Part shown: positions 32,996 to 41,026 of the stretch, in pieces
How the letters are laid out: each line of letters begins with the position of its first letter
How positions within the stretch are numbered: position 1 is the first letter of the stretch
NCBI RefSeq assembly: GCF_002355275.1
Contig: NZ_CP023449.1
Location: forward strand, 834,001-898,000
Direction of reading: 5' to 3'
DNA: 64,000 bases
Source of the DNA: Rhizorhabdus dicambivorans
GTDB taxonomy: Bacteria; Pseudomonadota; Alphaproteobacteria; Sphingomonadales; Sphingomonadaceae
Notes under the pieces: model-generated
Seen by the model: the letters and a program-made list of their open reading frames with translations, nothing else
Database searches by the model: none
What the model was told of the DNA's origin: nothing
Position numbers and translations under genes: made by a program

Positions 32996-34137
32996 GCCCC
33001 GATCACCTCGCGGCCGATCAGCATCCGCCGGATTTCGTTGGTCCCCGCGCCGATGTCGAGCAGCTTGGCGTCGCGCATATAGCGCTCCACCGGCCAGTCC
33101 TTGGTGTATCCCGCGCCGCCCAGCGCCTGGACGGCCTCGTTGGCCACCTTCACCGCATTCTCGCTGGCCAGCAGGATCGCGCCGGCCGCGTCGAAGCGGG
33201 TGGTCCGCCCGGCGTCGCAGTTGCGCGCCACCGCATAGACATAGGCGCGCGCCGAATTCAGCGCGACATACATGTCCGCCACCTTGGCCTGCATCAGCTG
33301 GAAGGCGCCGATCGGCTGGCCGAACTGCTTGCGCTCGCGCACATAGGGCAGCACGGTGTCGAGGCAGGCCTGCATGATGCCCAGCTGAATGCCGGCGAGC
33401 ACCGTCCGCTCATAGTCGAGGCCGGACATCAGCACGCCGACACCGCCGCCCACCGGGCCCATCACATTCTCTTCGGGAACCTCGCAATCGTCGAACACCA
33501 GTTCGGCGGTCGGGCTGCCGCGCATCCCGACCTTGTCGATCTTCTGGCCGATCGAGAAGCCCTTGAAATCCTTCTCGATCAGGAAGGTGGTGATGCCGCG
33601 CGATCCCTCCCCGGTCTTCGCGTACACGACCAGCGTGTCGGCATAGAGGGCGTTGGTGATCCAGAATTTGGTGCCGTTCAGGATATAGCGGTCGCCCACC
33701 TTCTCGGCGCGCAGCTTCATCGACACGACGTCCGACCCCGCGCCCGCCTCGGACATGGCGAGGCTGCCGACATGCTCGCCGGAGATCAGCCTGGGCAGAT
33801 AGCGTGCCTTCTGCTCGGGGGTTGCCCAGCGGCGGATCTGGTTGACGCACAGGTTGGAATGCGCGCCATAACTCAGCCCGATCGAGGCTGAGGCACGCGC
33901 CACCTCCTCCTGCGCCACGACATGTTCCAGATAGCCCAGGCCCAGGCCGCCATCGGCCTCATCGACGGTGATGCCGTGCAGGCCCAGCGCGCCCATTTCG
34001 GGCCATATCTCGCGCGGGAACCAGTCCTCGGCGTCGATCCGGGCCGCCAGCGGGGCGATGCGGTCGGCGGCGAAGCGCGCCGTGGTGTCGCGGATCGCAT
34101 CAGCCATCTCGCCGAGCGCGAAATCGAAATCTGCCAT
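32992..34137 (-). CDS. liuA: Isovaleryl-CoA dehydrogenase
   Basis: A 381-residue FAD-dependent dehydrogenase converting isovaleryl-CoA to 3-methylcrotonyl-CoA. Diagnostic features: '[18 protein letters not shown]', '[19 protein letters not shown]', the IVD-type catalytic Glu in '[11 protein letters not shown]', and '[15 protein letters not shown]', where the MCAD-type Glu is Gly as in true IVDs. First gene of the liuA-liuB-liuD run; its promoter faces a LysR gene. A perfect TATAAT (minus strand, 34188-34183) lies about 46 bases upstream with a poor -35, which suggests an activator-dependent promoter. Confidence 0.94.
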   Translation of the reverse strand: MADFDFALGEMADAIRDTTARFAADRIAPLAARIDAEDWFPREIWPEMGALGLHGITVDEADGGLGLGYLEHVVAQEEVARASASIGLSYGAHSNLCVNQIRRWATPEQKARYLPRLISGEHVGSLAMSEAGAGSDVVSMKLRAEKVGDRYILNGTKFWITNALYADTLVVYAKTGEGSRGITTFLIEKDFKGFSIGQKIDKVGMRGSPTAELVFDDCEVPEENVMGPVGGGVGVLMSGLDYERTVLAGIQLGIMQACLDTVLPYVRERKQFGQPIGAFQLMQAKVADMYVALNSARAYVYAVARNCDAGRTTRFDAAGAILLASENAVKVANEAVQALGGAGYTKDWPVERYMRDAKLLDIGAGTNEIRRMLIGREVIGA

Positions 34138-34182
34138 GCCGGCCTCTCCGAAAAAACCTGGCGCCTCGATAAATCAAGTCGC

Positions 34183-34188
34183 ATTATA
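34183..34188 (-). promoter_or_regulatory. -10 element of liuA promoter
   Basis: Perfect TATAAT on the minus strand, about 46-51 bases before the liuA start. No good -35 hexamer is found 16-18 bases upstream, which fits activation by the divergent LysR protein. Confidence 0.5.
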
Positions 34189-34216
34189 AGAAAAATTGAA
34201 AGATATACGGGAACAC

Positions 34217-34233
34217 CATAGACGGTATCTATG
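34217..34233. promoter_or_regulatory. LysR-type operator overlapping lysR start codon
   Basis: Perfect dyad CATAGA-5-TCTATG with T-N11-A spacing inside it. Its right arm includes the ATG of the LysR gene (34231), so binding would both repress lysR and place the activator upstream of the liuA -10. Confidence 0.6.
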
Positions 34234-35130
34234 ATCGACCGCTATCTCCTCCGTTATTTCCTGGCGGTGATCGACCAGGGCAATTTCTCAAAGGCGGCCG
34301 CCGCGTGCAACGTCTCGCAGCCGACCCTGTCGGCCGGGATCGCCAAGCTCGAAACGCTGCTCGGTCGCCCCTTGTTCATCCGCACCAACCGGCGCGTCGA
34401 ACTGACGGCGGCGGCGGTCCATCTGGCCGACCATGCCCGCCGCATCGAGGCGGAGTTCGCCGCCGCCGAACGCGCGGTGCACGAGACGCCGGCGCCGCAG
34501 AGCCTGCGGCTCGGCGTCCTCGCCTCGATCCCGGCGGCCTGGATCGAGGATTATGTGGCGGGCCTGCACGAGGCGGGCATCGCCGAGCGGATCGAGTTCG
34601 TCGAGGGGCGCGAGCGCGAACTGGCCGAACGGCTGGCGCGCGGCAGTCTCGATATCGCCTTGAGCATCATCCGCGACGATGTCCGCTTCGCGTCGGAACG
34701 GCTGATGACCGAGGGCTATGCGCTGGCGATGCCGGCCGGCCATCCGCTCGCGCGGCGCGACCTGATCGACGGCGCCGAGCTGGCGGGCGAGACGATGCTG
34801 GTGCGCCGCCATTGCGAGCTGCTGTCGGATACCAGCCGCTATTTCACCGCGCGCGGCGTCCGCCCCTTCTTCGCCGCGCGCACGACCAGCGACGATCGCG
34901 CGTTGCGCCTCGTCCGCGCCGGCCTGGGCGTCACGGTCATGCCCGATTGCTTCGCCGCGCCCGGCGTCGCCCGCCCGCGCCTCGCCGATTTTCCCTTCAC
35001 CCGAGACATCGGCCTGCTGTTCGGCGCGCATGCCGATGCGGCGGCGCTGCGCGACCGTCCGGCGGTGCGATCGCTCGCCGATCTGGTCGAAAGCCGATCG
35101 GCCGATGGATATGCGCGCCGCACCGTGTAG
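34231..35130 (+). CDS. LysR-family transcriptional regulator (divergent from liu genes)
   Basis: A 299-residue LysR-type regulator. The N-terminal winged helix reads 'YLLRYFLAVIDQGNFSKAAA', 'NVSQPTLSAGIAKLETLLG', 'PLFIRTNRRVELT'; the C-terminal domain is the inducer-binding fold. Leucine-degradation genes in other proteobacteria are usually controlled by the MerR-type LiuR, so a LysR in this position is notable. The 34217-34233 dyad overlapping its own start codon suggests negative autoregulation. Regulation of the liu genes is inferred from divergence. Confidence 0.92.
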   Translation: MIDRYLLRYFLAVIDQGNFSKAAAACNVSQPTLSAGIAKLETLLGRPLFIRTNRRVELTAAAVHLADHARRIEAEFAAAERAVHETPAPQSLRLGVLASIPAAWIEDYVAGLHEAGIAERIEFVEGRERELAERLARGSLDIALSIIRDDVRFASERLMTEGYALAMPAGHPLARRDLIDGAELAGETMLVRRHCELLSDTSRYFTARGVRPFFAARTTSDDRALRLVRAGLGVTVMPDCFAAPGVARPRLADFPFTRDIGLLFGAHADAAALRDRPAVRSLADLVESRSADGYARRTV

Positions 35131-35202
35131 GATTGCTGCGAACGCGTTCGTCCTCGTCATGCCGGCTGCGTTATCCTGCCGGGTGAACCAAGGAGAGATG
35201 CC

Positions 35203-35556
35203 ATGACCTATGTCGACGGTTTCATACTTGCGGTGAAGAAGGACAGGCTCGACGACTATAAGGCGCTGGCCGAGAAGGCGAAGGGCGTGTGGTTCGAATA
35301 TGGCGCGACCGGCTATGTCGAAGCGGTGGCCGACGACGTTCCCTATGGAGAGCTCACCAGCTTCCCCCGCGCGGTGATGGCGGAGGAGGACGAGGTCGTG
35401 GTCTTCTCCTGGATCACCTATCCCTCGCGGGCCGTGCGCGACGAATGCATGAAGAAGGTGATGGAGGACGAGCGGATGAAGGCCGACATGGCCACCATGC
35501 CGTTCGATGGGAAGCGGATGATCTACGGCGGCTTCACGGCCATCGTGGAGGCGTGA
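35203..35556 (+). CDS. DUF1428-family protein
   Basis: A 117-residue cytosolic protein of the DUF1428 (YbaA-like) family, ferredoxin-like alpha+beta fold: 'TYVDGFILAVKKDRLDDYKA', 'VVVFSWITYPSRAVRDECMK', 'MPFDGKRMIYGGFTAIVE'. The motif 'PFDGKRMIYGGF' is characteristic. Start ATG at 35203 has AAGGAGAG upstream. The function is unknown; homologues are stress-associated or monooxygenase-like in fold. A repeat element separates it from the GFA gene. Confidence 0.88.
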   Translation: MTYVDGFILAVKKDRLDDYKALAEKAKGVWFEYGATGYVEAVADDVPYGELTSFPRAVMAEEDEVVVFSWITYPSRAVRDECMKKVMEDERMKADMATMPFDGKRMIYGGFTAIVEA

Positions 35557-35567
35557 AAAGGCTGCCC

Positions 35568-35669
35568 CGTCATCGTCAGTCCCGCGCAGGCGGGACTCCA
35601 TGGACGGCGTCCGGTGCCGGTTCCATCGTTCCGTGACCGTGGATGCCCGCCGGCGCGGGAATGACGGGG
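35568..35669. repeat. Family-1 inverted-repeat element
   Basis: Diverged copy with outer arms CGTCAT...AGTCCCGC-GCAGGCGGGA and its inverse GCGGGAATGACGGG. It fills the gap between the DUF1428 and GFA genes. Confidence 0.6.
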
Positions 35670-35690
35670 TTTGAAAGAGAGGGGATGACC

Positions 35691-36041
35691 ATGGCTTTCG
35701 AAGGAAGCTGCCACTGCGGCAAGGTGGCCTATGCGGTCGACGCCGACCTGCCGGCCAAGGCGATGCAGTGCAACTGCTCGCATTGCAGGCGCAAGGGCTT
35801 CCTGCTCGCCTTCTTCCCGATCGACCGGTTCACCCTCCAGCGCGGTGAGGATGATCTGCGGAGCTACCACTTCTACAAGCACAAGATCGAGCACCGCTTC
35901 TGCACCACCTGCGGGACGCAGAGCTTCGCGATCGGCACCGCGCCCGATGGCTCCAGGATGGCGGCGATCAACCTGCGCTGCGTGCCGGAGGCGGACATCG
36001 CCGCGCTGGAGATCCAGAAGGTCGACGGGGCCAGCTTCTGA
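35691..36041 (+). CDS. GFA-family (CENP-V-like) zinc protein
   Basis: A 116-residue protein of the glutathione-dependent formaldehyde-activating (GFA) family. Zinc ligands are seen in 'GSCHCGKVAY', 'CNCSHCRRKGF' and 'FCTTCGTQSF'. The ATG at 35691 is preferred over the ATG six bases earlier because GAGAGGGG is then correctly spaced. The family name comes from one member; most are uncharacterised. TGATG-type overlap with the DUF72 gene indicates co-translation. Confidence 0.9.
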   Translation: MAFEGSCHCGKVAYAVDADLPAKAMQCNCSHCRRKGFLLAFFPIDRFTLQRGEDDLRSYHFYKHKIEHRFCTTCGTQSFAIGTAPDGSRMAAINLRCVPEADIAALEIQKVDGASF

Positions 36042-36841
36042 TGGCGGATCAGGGCAGGGCCTATGTCGGCATTGGCGGCTGGACCTATGAACCGTGGCGC
36101 GACAATTTCTATCCCAAGGGCCTCGCCCATGCCCGCGAGCTGGAATATGCCAGCCGCCAGCTGACCGCGATCGAGATCAACGGCACCTTCTACAGCACCC
36201 AGAAGCGCGAGACCTGGGCGAAATGGGCGGGGGCGGTGCCCGATGGCTTCGTCTTCTCGGTAAAGGCGTCGCGTTTCTGCACCAATCGCCGCGTGCTCGC
36301 CGAGGCGGGGGAGTCGATCGGCAAATTCCTCGGACAGGGGCTCGCCGAACTCGGCTCCGGGCTCGGCCCGATCCTCTGGCAATTCGCGGCGACCAAGCGG
36401 TTCGATCCTGCCGATTTCGGGGCCTTCCTGAAGCTGCTTCCGTCCGAGCAGGAGGGGGTGAAGCTGCGTCACGCGCTGGAGGTCCGGCACGAAAGCTTCG
36501 TCTGTCCGGAGTTCGTCGGCCTGGCGCGCGACCATGGCTGCGCGATCGTCTTCGCGCATGACGATGTCCATCCGATGATAGCCGATCTCACCGCGCCCTT
36601 CGTCTATGCCCGGCTGCAGCAAAGCCGCAGCGACGTGCCGACAGGCTATCCCGATCGGGAACTCGACCGCTGGGCGTCCGTGGCGCGTGACTGGATGGCC
36701 GGAAAGGCGCCCGCCGATCTGCCTTATGCTGCGCCCCCGCCCGAAACGGCCGCGGGCCGCGACGTTTTCGTCTTCTTCATCGCCGGCGCGAAGGAGCGGA
36801 ATCCGGATGCGGCGCGGGCGCTGATCAGGCGATTGTCCTGA
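36041..36841 (+). CDS. DUF72-family protein (YecE-like)
   Basis: A 266-residue TIM-barrel protein of the DUF72 family: 'AYVGIGGWTYEPWRDNFYPK', 'YASRQLTAIEINGTFYSTQK', 'GFVFSVKASRFCTNRR', 'LWQFAATKRFD' and 'FVYARLQQSR' mark the conserved strands. The biochemical role is unknown; a nuclease or phosphodiesterase-like function has been proposed from fold only. It is translationally coupled to the GFA gene, and an imperfect-U-tract hairpin follows. Confidence 0.9.
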   Translation: MADQGRAYVGIGGWTYEPWRDNFYPKGLAHARELEYASRQLTAIEINGTFYSTQKRETWAKWAGAVPDGFVFSVKASRFCTNRRVLAEAGESIGKFLGQGLAELGSGLGPILWQFAATKRFDPADFGAFLKLLPSEQEGVKLRHALEVRHESFVCPEFVGLARDHGCAIVFAHDDVHPMIADLTAPFVYARLQQSRSDVPTGYPDRELDRWASVARDWMAGKAPADLPYAAPPPETAAGRDVFVFFIAGAKERNPDAARALIRRLS

Positions 36842-36895
36842 GTGCATTTGTAACCAATGACAATGCTGCGTCCGCGAGGGTGCGCTGCCGCAAAA

Positions 36896-36915
36896 AATGG
36901 CGGATTTCCGCCATT
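36896..36915. terminator. Hairpin after DUF72 gene
   Basis: Perfect 8-bp stem AATGGCGG / CCGCCATT with a 4-base loop, preceded by an A-run. It is 54 bases after the DUF72 stop. On the plus strand the T-run is short, so termination strength is uncertain. Confidence 0.45.
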
Positions 36916-37044
36916 GTCGCGAGAGCGCAACAAGACTATATGGGGCGCGCAAGCCCCAGCTTGCTGCACGGTCCAACGTGGCCGGGCATGACGAGTAGGG
37001 CGTAGGTTCCGCCGACAAGGGCCGCGCCAGCAGGAGATGTGAAT

Positions 37045-37371
37045 ATGACCAGATATGCGCTTCTCGCGCTTGCCTGCGCGGTGGGCCTGTCGTCGGCGGC
37101 CTATGCCGACGATATCGCCGTGTCGGGCGCGGACGGGCTTTCCCGGACGGCCAGCGTCAACGTCGCCGATCTCGACCTCAGAAAGGCGAACGGCAAGGTC
37201 GCGCTGCACGCGCGGATGAAGAAAGCGGTGCGCGCGGTGTGCGCGGACGATGCCGCCTGCAACTATACGACCGAGCGGCAGGCCGCCCGGCTCGCCTCGG
37301 ACGCGATCGCCTCGGCCAACGGCCAGCTGGCGATGGCGACCCCGTCGCACCTGACGGTCGGCGCGCGCTGA
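37045..37371 (+). CDS. UrcA-family protein
   Basis: A 108-residue exported protein of the UrcA family, common in sphingomonads and Caulobacterales. Signal peptide 'LLALACAVGLSSAAYA' with cleavage before DD; then 'SVNVADLDLRKANGKVALHA', 'RMKKAVRAVCADD' and a second Cys in 'AACNYTTERQA', the usual disulfide pair. AGGAG precedes the ATG at 37045. Function unknown; in Caulobacter urcA was found as a uranium-responsive gene. TGCTGCACGGT at 36963-36973 upstream resembles the 25346/25768 elements. Confidence 0.85.
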   Translation: MTRYALLALACAVGLSSAAYADDIAVSGADGLSRTASVNVADLDLRKANGKVALHARMKKAVRAVCADDAACNYTTERQAARLASDAIASANGQLAMATPSHLTVGAR

Positions 37372-37380
37372 CCTCCAAGC

Positions 37381-37414
37381 GGCGGGCCGCCCGTGCGGCG
37401 GCCCGCCGGTTTTC
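37381..37414 (+). terminator. Rho-independent terminator of urcA-like gene
   Basis: Perfect 11-bp GC stem GGCGGGCCGCC / GGCGGCCCGCC, 5-base loop, followed by GGTTTT. It starts 10 bases after the UrcA stop codon. Confidence 0.75.
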
Positions 37415-37430
37415 TGACGAACGACATCAT

Positions 37431-37526
37431 CGTCGTCGCGCCGGCGGAGGCCGGGGCCGCAAGCGGCTCTTGCGGCGACGCCATAGTGAATATCATGGCG
37501 GCCCCGGCCTCCGCCGGGGCCACGCC
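37431..37526. repeat. Family-2 inverted-repeat element
   Basis: Outer arms CGGCGGAGGCCGGGGCCGC and GCGGCCCCGGCCTCCGCCG flank a variable centre. Same family as 38578, 46225, 52041 and 54483. It sits between convergent urcA-like and LLM oxidoreductase genes. Confidence 0.75.
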
Positions 37527-37531
37527 GTGGA

Positions 37532-38560
37532 TCAGGCCGCCGCCGCCGTCCCCACCATTCCGAACGCCTCGGCGACCAGCTCATAGGAGCGGCGGCGCTT
37601 GTCATGCTCGTGCATGATGTTGACCAGCATCACCTCCTGCGCCCCGTAGAGCGCGGCGACCTCCTCGATCTGGCCCCGCACCGCGCGGCCGTCGCCCAGC
37701 AGCATCCGCCGGTCGCGCGGGCTGGTCTGCGGATTGTCGGCCAGCCAGGCCCGTGCCTTTTCGACCGAGGGGACCGCGATCGTCTGCCCGCGGATCAGAT
37801 GCGCGAACATCATCATCGACGACAGCGTCAGCGATTCGGCCTCTTCGCGGTCGGTGGCGGCGATCGCCCAGCTCGCGACCATGACATGCGGCTCCGCTGC
37901 CCAGCGCGACGGCTGGAAGCTGCGGCGATAGATGTCGGCCAGCGGCACCCCGTTCGAATTGATGAAGTCGGCGATGCAATAGGGCAGCCCGAGTTCGCCC
38001 GCCCAGCGCGCGCTGTCGGGCGAGGAGCCGAGCATCCAGGGATCGGGCGATCCCAGCGTCCCGTCGGGCAGGGTTCGGGCCAGCGGCGCGAACACATGAT
38101 CCTCGGGCAGGCTGTCCGAAAGATAGCCCAGCAGCTCGGCGACATGATTGGGAAAGTCGTCGGAAGGGATGCGGCGCGATCGGTCGCGCTGCAGCGCATA
38201 GGCGGTGCGCTGGTCCGATCCCGGCGCGCGGCCCAGCCCCAGGTCGATGCGCCCCGGCGCGATCGCGCCCAGCAGGCGGAAGGTCTCGGCGATCTTGAAG
38301 GGGGAGAAGTGCGGCAGCATGATCCCGCCCGATCCCACCCTGATGCGTTTCGTGGCCAGCGCCACCGGTCCGATCAGCACCTCGGGCGCCACCCCGACGA
38401 TTCCGGCCGAGGCATGATGCTCGGCCATCCAGTAGCGGTCATAGCCCAGCGCGTCGGCGGTGCGGGCCAGGTCGAGCGTGTTGCGCACCGCCTCGGCCGC
38501 GGTCATCTCCTCGGCGACGGGGGACTGGTCGAGCACGGAGAGGCGAAAGGGCAGGGCCAT
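37532..38560 (-). CDS. LLM-class flavin-dependent oxidoreductase
   Basis: A 342-residue luciferase-like (bacterial luciferase fold) oxidoreductase, probably F MN-dependent (FMN). Seen: 'FRLSVLDQSPVAEEMTAAEA', 'YDRYWMAEHHASAGIVGVAP', 'RIRVGSGGIMLPHFSPFKIA', 'RIDLGLGRAPGSD' and 'LGSSPDSARWAGELGLPYC', the MsnO8/YhbW-type pattern. Start at 38560 is fixed by AGGAACG upstream; the open frame beyond it only crosses a repeat element. Flanked by two family-2 repeats. Substrate unknown. Confidence 0.92.
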   Translation of the reverse strand: MALPFRLSVLDQSPVAEEMTAAEAVRNTLDLARTADALGYDRYWMAEHHASAGIVGVAPEVLIGPVALATKRIRVGSGGIMLPHFSPFKIAETFRLLGAIAPGRIDLGLGRAPGSDQRTAYALQRDRSRRIPSDDFPNHVAELLGYLSDSLPEDHVFAPLARTLPDGTLGSPDPWMLGSSPDSARWAGELGLPYCIADFINSNGVPLADIYRRSFQPSRWAAEPHVMVASWAIAATDREEAESLTLSSMMMFAHLIRGQTIAVPSVEKARAWLADNPQTSPRDRRMLLGDGRAVRGQIEEVAALYGAQEVMLVNIMHEHDKRRRSYELVAEAFGMVGTAAAA

Positions 38561-38577
38561 GGCGTTCCTATCGGTAT

Positions 38578-38671
38578 CGTCGTCGCCCAGGCGGAGGCCG
38601 GGGCCGCACGCGGCTCCGGCGGGCACGTCGTCGCACATGTCGTGGCGGCCCGGCCTCCGCCGGGACGACGG
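38578..38671. repeat. Family-2 inverted-repeat element
   Basis: Arms GGCGGAGGCCGGGGCCGC and GCGGCCCGGCCTCCGCC with a diverged centre, directly upstream of the LLM oxidoreductase gene. Its promoter must lie in or beyond this element. Confidence 0.7.
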
Positions 38672-38731
38672 ATTGGACCATGATCTAGGAAGCGCGGGCG
38701 CGGCTGCCAACGGCCCGCCATCGCAAAAAAT

Positions 38732-39331
38732 CTATGGTGTCACGAAATCCAGCAGCGGCGCCCGATAGGTCTCGGCCACTTCTGCGATCGGCCGCCCCGT
38801 CCGGTCATGTACGATCGCGCGGTGGCGGATCAGCTCGGCGGGAACCGGCAGGGTGCCGGGCTGCCACAGCATCTCGGTCGAAAGCGTGCGCCGGCCGATG
38901 CCGAGCGGCGCGACCGCCGTGCCGAAGGGTATGTCGCTGCCGTCGAGCGCGGCGTTCATCGCCGGGCTCAGCCGCGACGGCACATACCAGTTGTCGGCTT
39001 CGGACAGGATGCGCTTGCCGCAGCGCAGCCGGACATGGCGATAGCGCACCGGCTCCTCGGCGCCGATGCCCAGCCGGGCGCGCTGTTCGGCGGAGATCGG
39101 CTTGTCGACGCCGCCGACCCGCTCGGCGGTGATGCGCGGATCGGCCGCCAGCCGATGCTCGCGGCACCAACCTTCCAGCGTCCGGGTGGCGCTGCCGCCG
39201 GCCAGCAGCCGCGCGTCGAGATCGGCGAGGATCGCCGCCCGGTCGGGCTGGGCGGGGACGGTGCCCGCCGCCCCCAGCAGCAGCGCCGCGACCGGAAGGC
39301 CGGCGTGTCGTCTCAGTGCCTGGCCTTCCAC
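38732..39331 (-). CDS. Exported protein with chorismate-lyase/UTRA-like fold features
   Basis: About 199 residues. N-terminal signal-like segment 'LPVAALLLGAAGTVPAQ'. The later part resembles UbiC/UTRA-type sequences: 'RYRHVRLRCGKRILSEADNW', 'YVPSRLSPAMNAAL', 'DIPFGTAVAPLG' and 'ELIRHRAIVHDRTGRPIAEV'. This similarity is by pattern and could be fold-level only; an exported chorismate lyase would be odd. The GTG start lies inside the end of the peroxiredoxin gene (19-bp overlap), so it is probably translationally coupled. Function unknown. Confidence 0.55.
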   Translation of the reverse strand: MEGQALRRHAGLPVAALLLGAAGTVPAQPDRAAILADLDARLLAGGSATRTLEGWCREHRLAADPRITAERVGGVDKPISAEQRARLGIGAEEPVRYRHVRLRCGKRILSEADNWYVPSRLSPAMNAALDGSDIPFGTAVAPLGIGRRTLSTEMLWQPGTLPVPAELIRHRAIVHDRTGRPIAEVAETYRAPLLDFVTP

Positions 39332-39855
39332 GCCTTCACCGCATCCAGCGTGCCGGTGACATGGCCTTCGGGGCTCATTGCCGTGTAGCTGAAGATGATC
39401 TTGCCGTCGGGCGCGATGACATAGGAGGTGCGGTTGCTGCGCCCGGTCAGCCCGGTCATGATCAGCGCGGCGTCATAATCCTTGATCATCGCCGGCGTCG
39501 CGACGCCCACCGCGAATTTGTTGCGGCATTCCTCGATCGAGAATTTCCGCACTTCCTCGATCGGGTCGGCGGATACCCCCACCACGGTCGCGCCAAGCTT
39601 GTTGAACATGTCGGCCGCTTCGGAGAAGCGGTTCGCCTCGATCGTGCAGCCCTTGGTGAACACCTTCGGGAAGAAATAGAGCACCACCGGCCCCTTCTTC
39701 AGCGCCTTGGCGAGGTTGAAGTCGAAATCCTTGCCGGCGACCGCGGCGCGCGTGTCGAAGGCGGGCGCCTTGGCCCCCACCGCGAGCGCGGCCTGCGCGG
39801 CGGCGGGCAGGGTGAGGGCGGCAATCAGGCTCAGGGCTTTGGAAAGGGCGCGCAT
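39313..39855 (-). CDS. Exported peroxiredoxin (AhpC/TSA, BCP-like)
   Basis: A 180-residue thiol peroxidase with a cleavable signal ('LSLIAALTLPAAAQA'), so periplasmic. The active-site motif reads 'YFFPKVFTKGCTIEANRF': Pro, Thr and peroxidatic Cys are kept, while the more usual T-P-G-C is T-K-G-C. A second Cys in 'SIEECRNKF' may be resolving. 'ATVVGVSADP' and 'NRTSYVIAPDGKI' are typical peroxiredoxin strands. It is the first gene of a two-gene unit with the overlapping UTRA-like gene. Confidence 0.88.
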   Translation of the reverse strand: MRALSKALSLIAALTLPAAAQAALAVGAKAPAFDTRAAVAGKDFDFNLAKALKKGPVVLYFFPKVFTKGCTIEANRFSEAADMFNKLGATVVGVSADPIEEVRKFSIEECRNKFAVGVATPAMIKDYDAALIMTGLTGRSNRTSYVIAPDGKIIFSYTAMSPEGHVTGTLDAVKAWKARH

Positions 39856-39922
39856 CGGAAGGCTCCTCGCGAGTTATGGCCGCAAAGTAGCGCGGATTCG
39901 GGCGGCGTCCAGAGCCGCCGGT

Positions 39923-40891
39923 TCAGCCCCGGCCGGCGGTCAGGCTGGCCATGCGCGGCGCCGTGAGGAAGGCGTCGCCGGGCAGCAGGAAGCGGACGTT
40001 GCGATTGACGAAGTCGATCGACACCCGGTCGAACAGCTTCAGCGCGTCCATGCCCAGCAACAGCGCCGGCCGCCGGTCGAGGCCGAGATGGTGGAAGATG
40101 CCGGCATCGGCGAAGGCAATCGGCATATTGTCGAGATTGACCCCGCCGATCCGGATCTTGCGGATCGAGCTATAGTCGGCGGGGGTCTCCTCGCCGGTGA
40201 CGCTGGTGATGCTGATCGGGATGACGAGCCCCAGCTTGCCGCTGCGCGCCAGCCGGGCGCGCAGCGCGTCATTGCCGATCGACACCGCCGATCCGGTGTC
40301 GATCACCACGCTGATCTTCTGCCCGTCGGCCTCGGCGTCGACCAGCACCAGCTGGCCCAGGCGGCGCTTGCCGGTGACGACGATCTCGTCGGTCTCGCCC
40401 TGCGTGCTTCCGCCCGCCTCGCTGATCGACATGTGCATCTTCTTGAAATCGAGCACGACGCGCTTGCTGCGCAGGCTGTCGAGCCCCAGCATCCCCTCGG
40501 CGCCGAGATGCGCGCCGGCCAGCACCGGGGCGTCGAACTCGTTCATCCGGCCGCGCCCGGCGGTCAGCTTCAGGCTGGGGATGATCGCGGTTTCCACCAG
40601 GTCCTCCCCCGCGATGCTCACCACCGTGACCGGCCGGGACGGCGCCAGCGTCAGCCGGTCGGCCAGCTCGCGGGATATCACGGTGCGCTCGGCGCCGGTG
40701 TCGACCACGAAATGATAAGGGCCGCCGCCATCGATCGTCACCGGCACGGTCAGCCGCTGCATCGTGTCGCGGCGGCCTTGCACCTGATCGGGCGCGGCGG
40801 GATCGGCGGGCGTCGCGGCGTGCGCGCTCGCGGCCAGCAACGCGGCGGCGGCCAGCGCGATCCAGGCGTTGCGGTTGGCCAGCGTCCCCAT
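39923..40891 (-). CDS. Exported retropepsin-like aspartyl protease with two DTG motifs
   Basis: A 322-residue periplasmic or envelope protein. Signal peptide 'WIALAAAALLAASAHA'. Two aspartyl-protease half-domains: 'YHFVVDTGAERTVISRELAD' near residue 67 and 'SVVIDTGSAVSIGNDALRAR' near residue 200, each with D-T-G, plus 'GMLGLDSL' and 'ALLLGMDALKLFDRV' strands. Retropepsin-like bacterial proteins usually have one DTG per chain and dimerise; two in one chain make a pseudo-dimeric, pepsin-like layout. Start at 40891 has GAGAGG upstream. Confidence 0.85.
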   Translation of the reverse strand: MGTLANRNAWIALAAAALLAASAHAATPADPAAPDQVQGRRDTMQRLTVPVTIDGGGPYHFVVDTGAERTVISRELADRLTLAPSRPVTVVSIAGEDLVETAIIPSLKLTAGRGRMNEFDAPVLAGAHLGAEGMLGLDSLRSKRVVLDFKKMHMSISEAGGSTQGETDEIVVTGKRRLGQLVLVDAEADGQKISVVIDTGSAVSIGNDALRARLARSGKLGLVIPISITSVTGEETPADYSSIRKIRIGGVNLDNMPIAFADAGIFHHLGLDRRPALLLGMDALKLFDRVSIDFVNRNVRFLLPGDAFLTAPRMASLTAGRG

Positions 40892-40966
40892 CCTCGGCCT
40901 CTCCATTGCGGCACCGCAGAATACGCCTTCGCGGCGGCTTCGACAATCGCCAAGCCATGCCGTGGC

Positions 40967-40991
40967 GGAACCGGAACGGGACAGGCCGGTT
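40967..40991 (+). promoter_or_regulatory. EcfG-like promoter candidate
   Basis: GGAAC (40967-40971), 17 bases, GTT (40989-40991), close to the alphaproteobacterial EcfG consensus GGAAC-N16/17-cGTT. It is 36 bases upstream of the DUF4398-like gene, a plausible leader length. Not tested against chance. Confidence 0.35.
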
Positions 40992-41026
40992 CTTAGCGGC
41001 GGTAATTCCCAGTTGGAGTACAGCAG

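Noticed and set aside
38561-38710. N-terminal extension of the LLM oxidoreductase
   Set aside because: The extra 50 codons translate a family-2 repeat element, and AGGAACG fixes the start at 38560.
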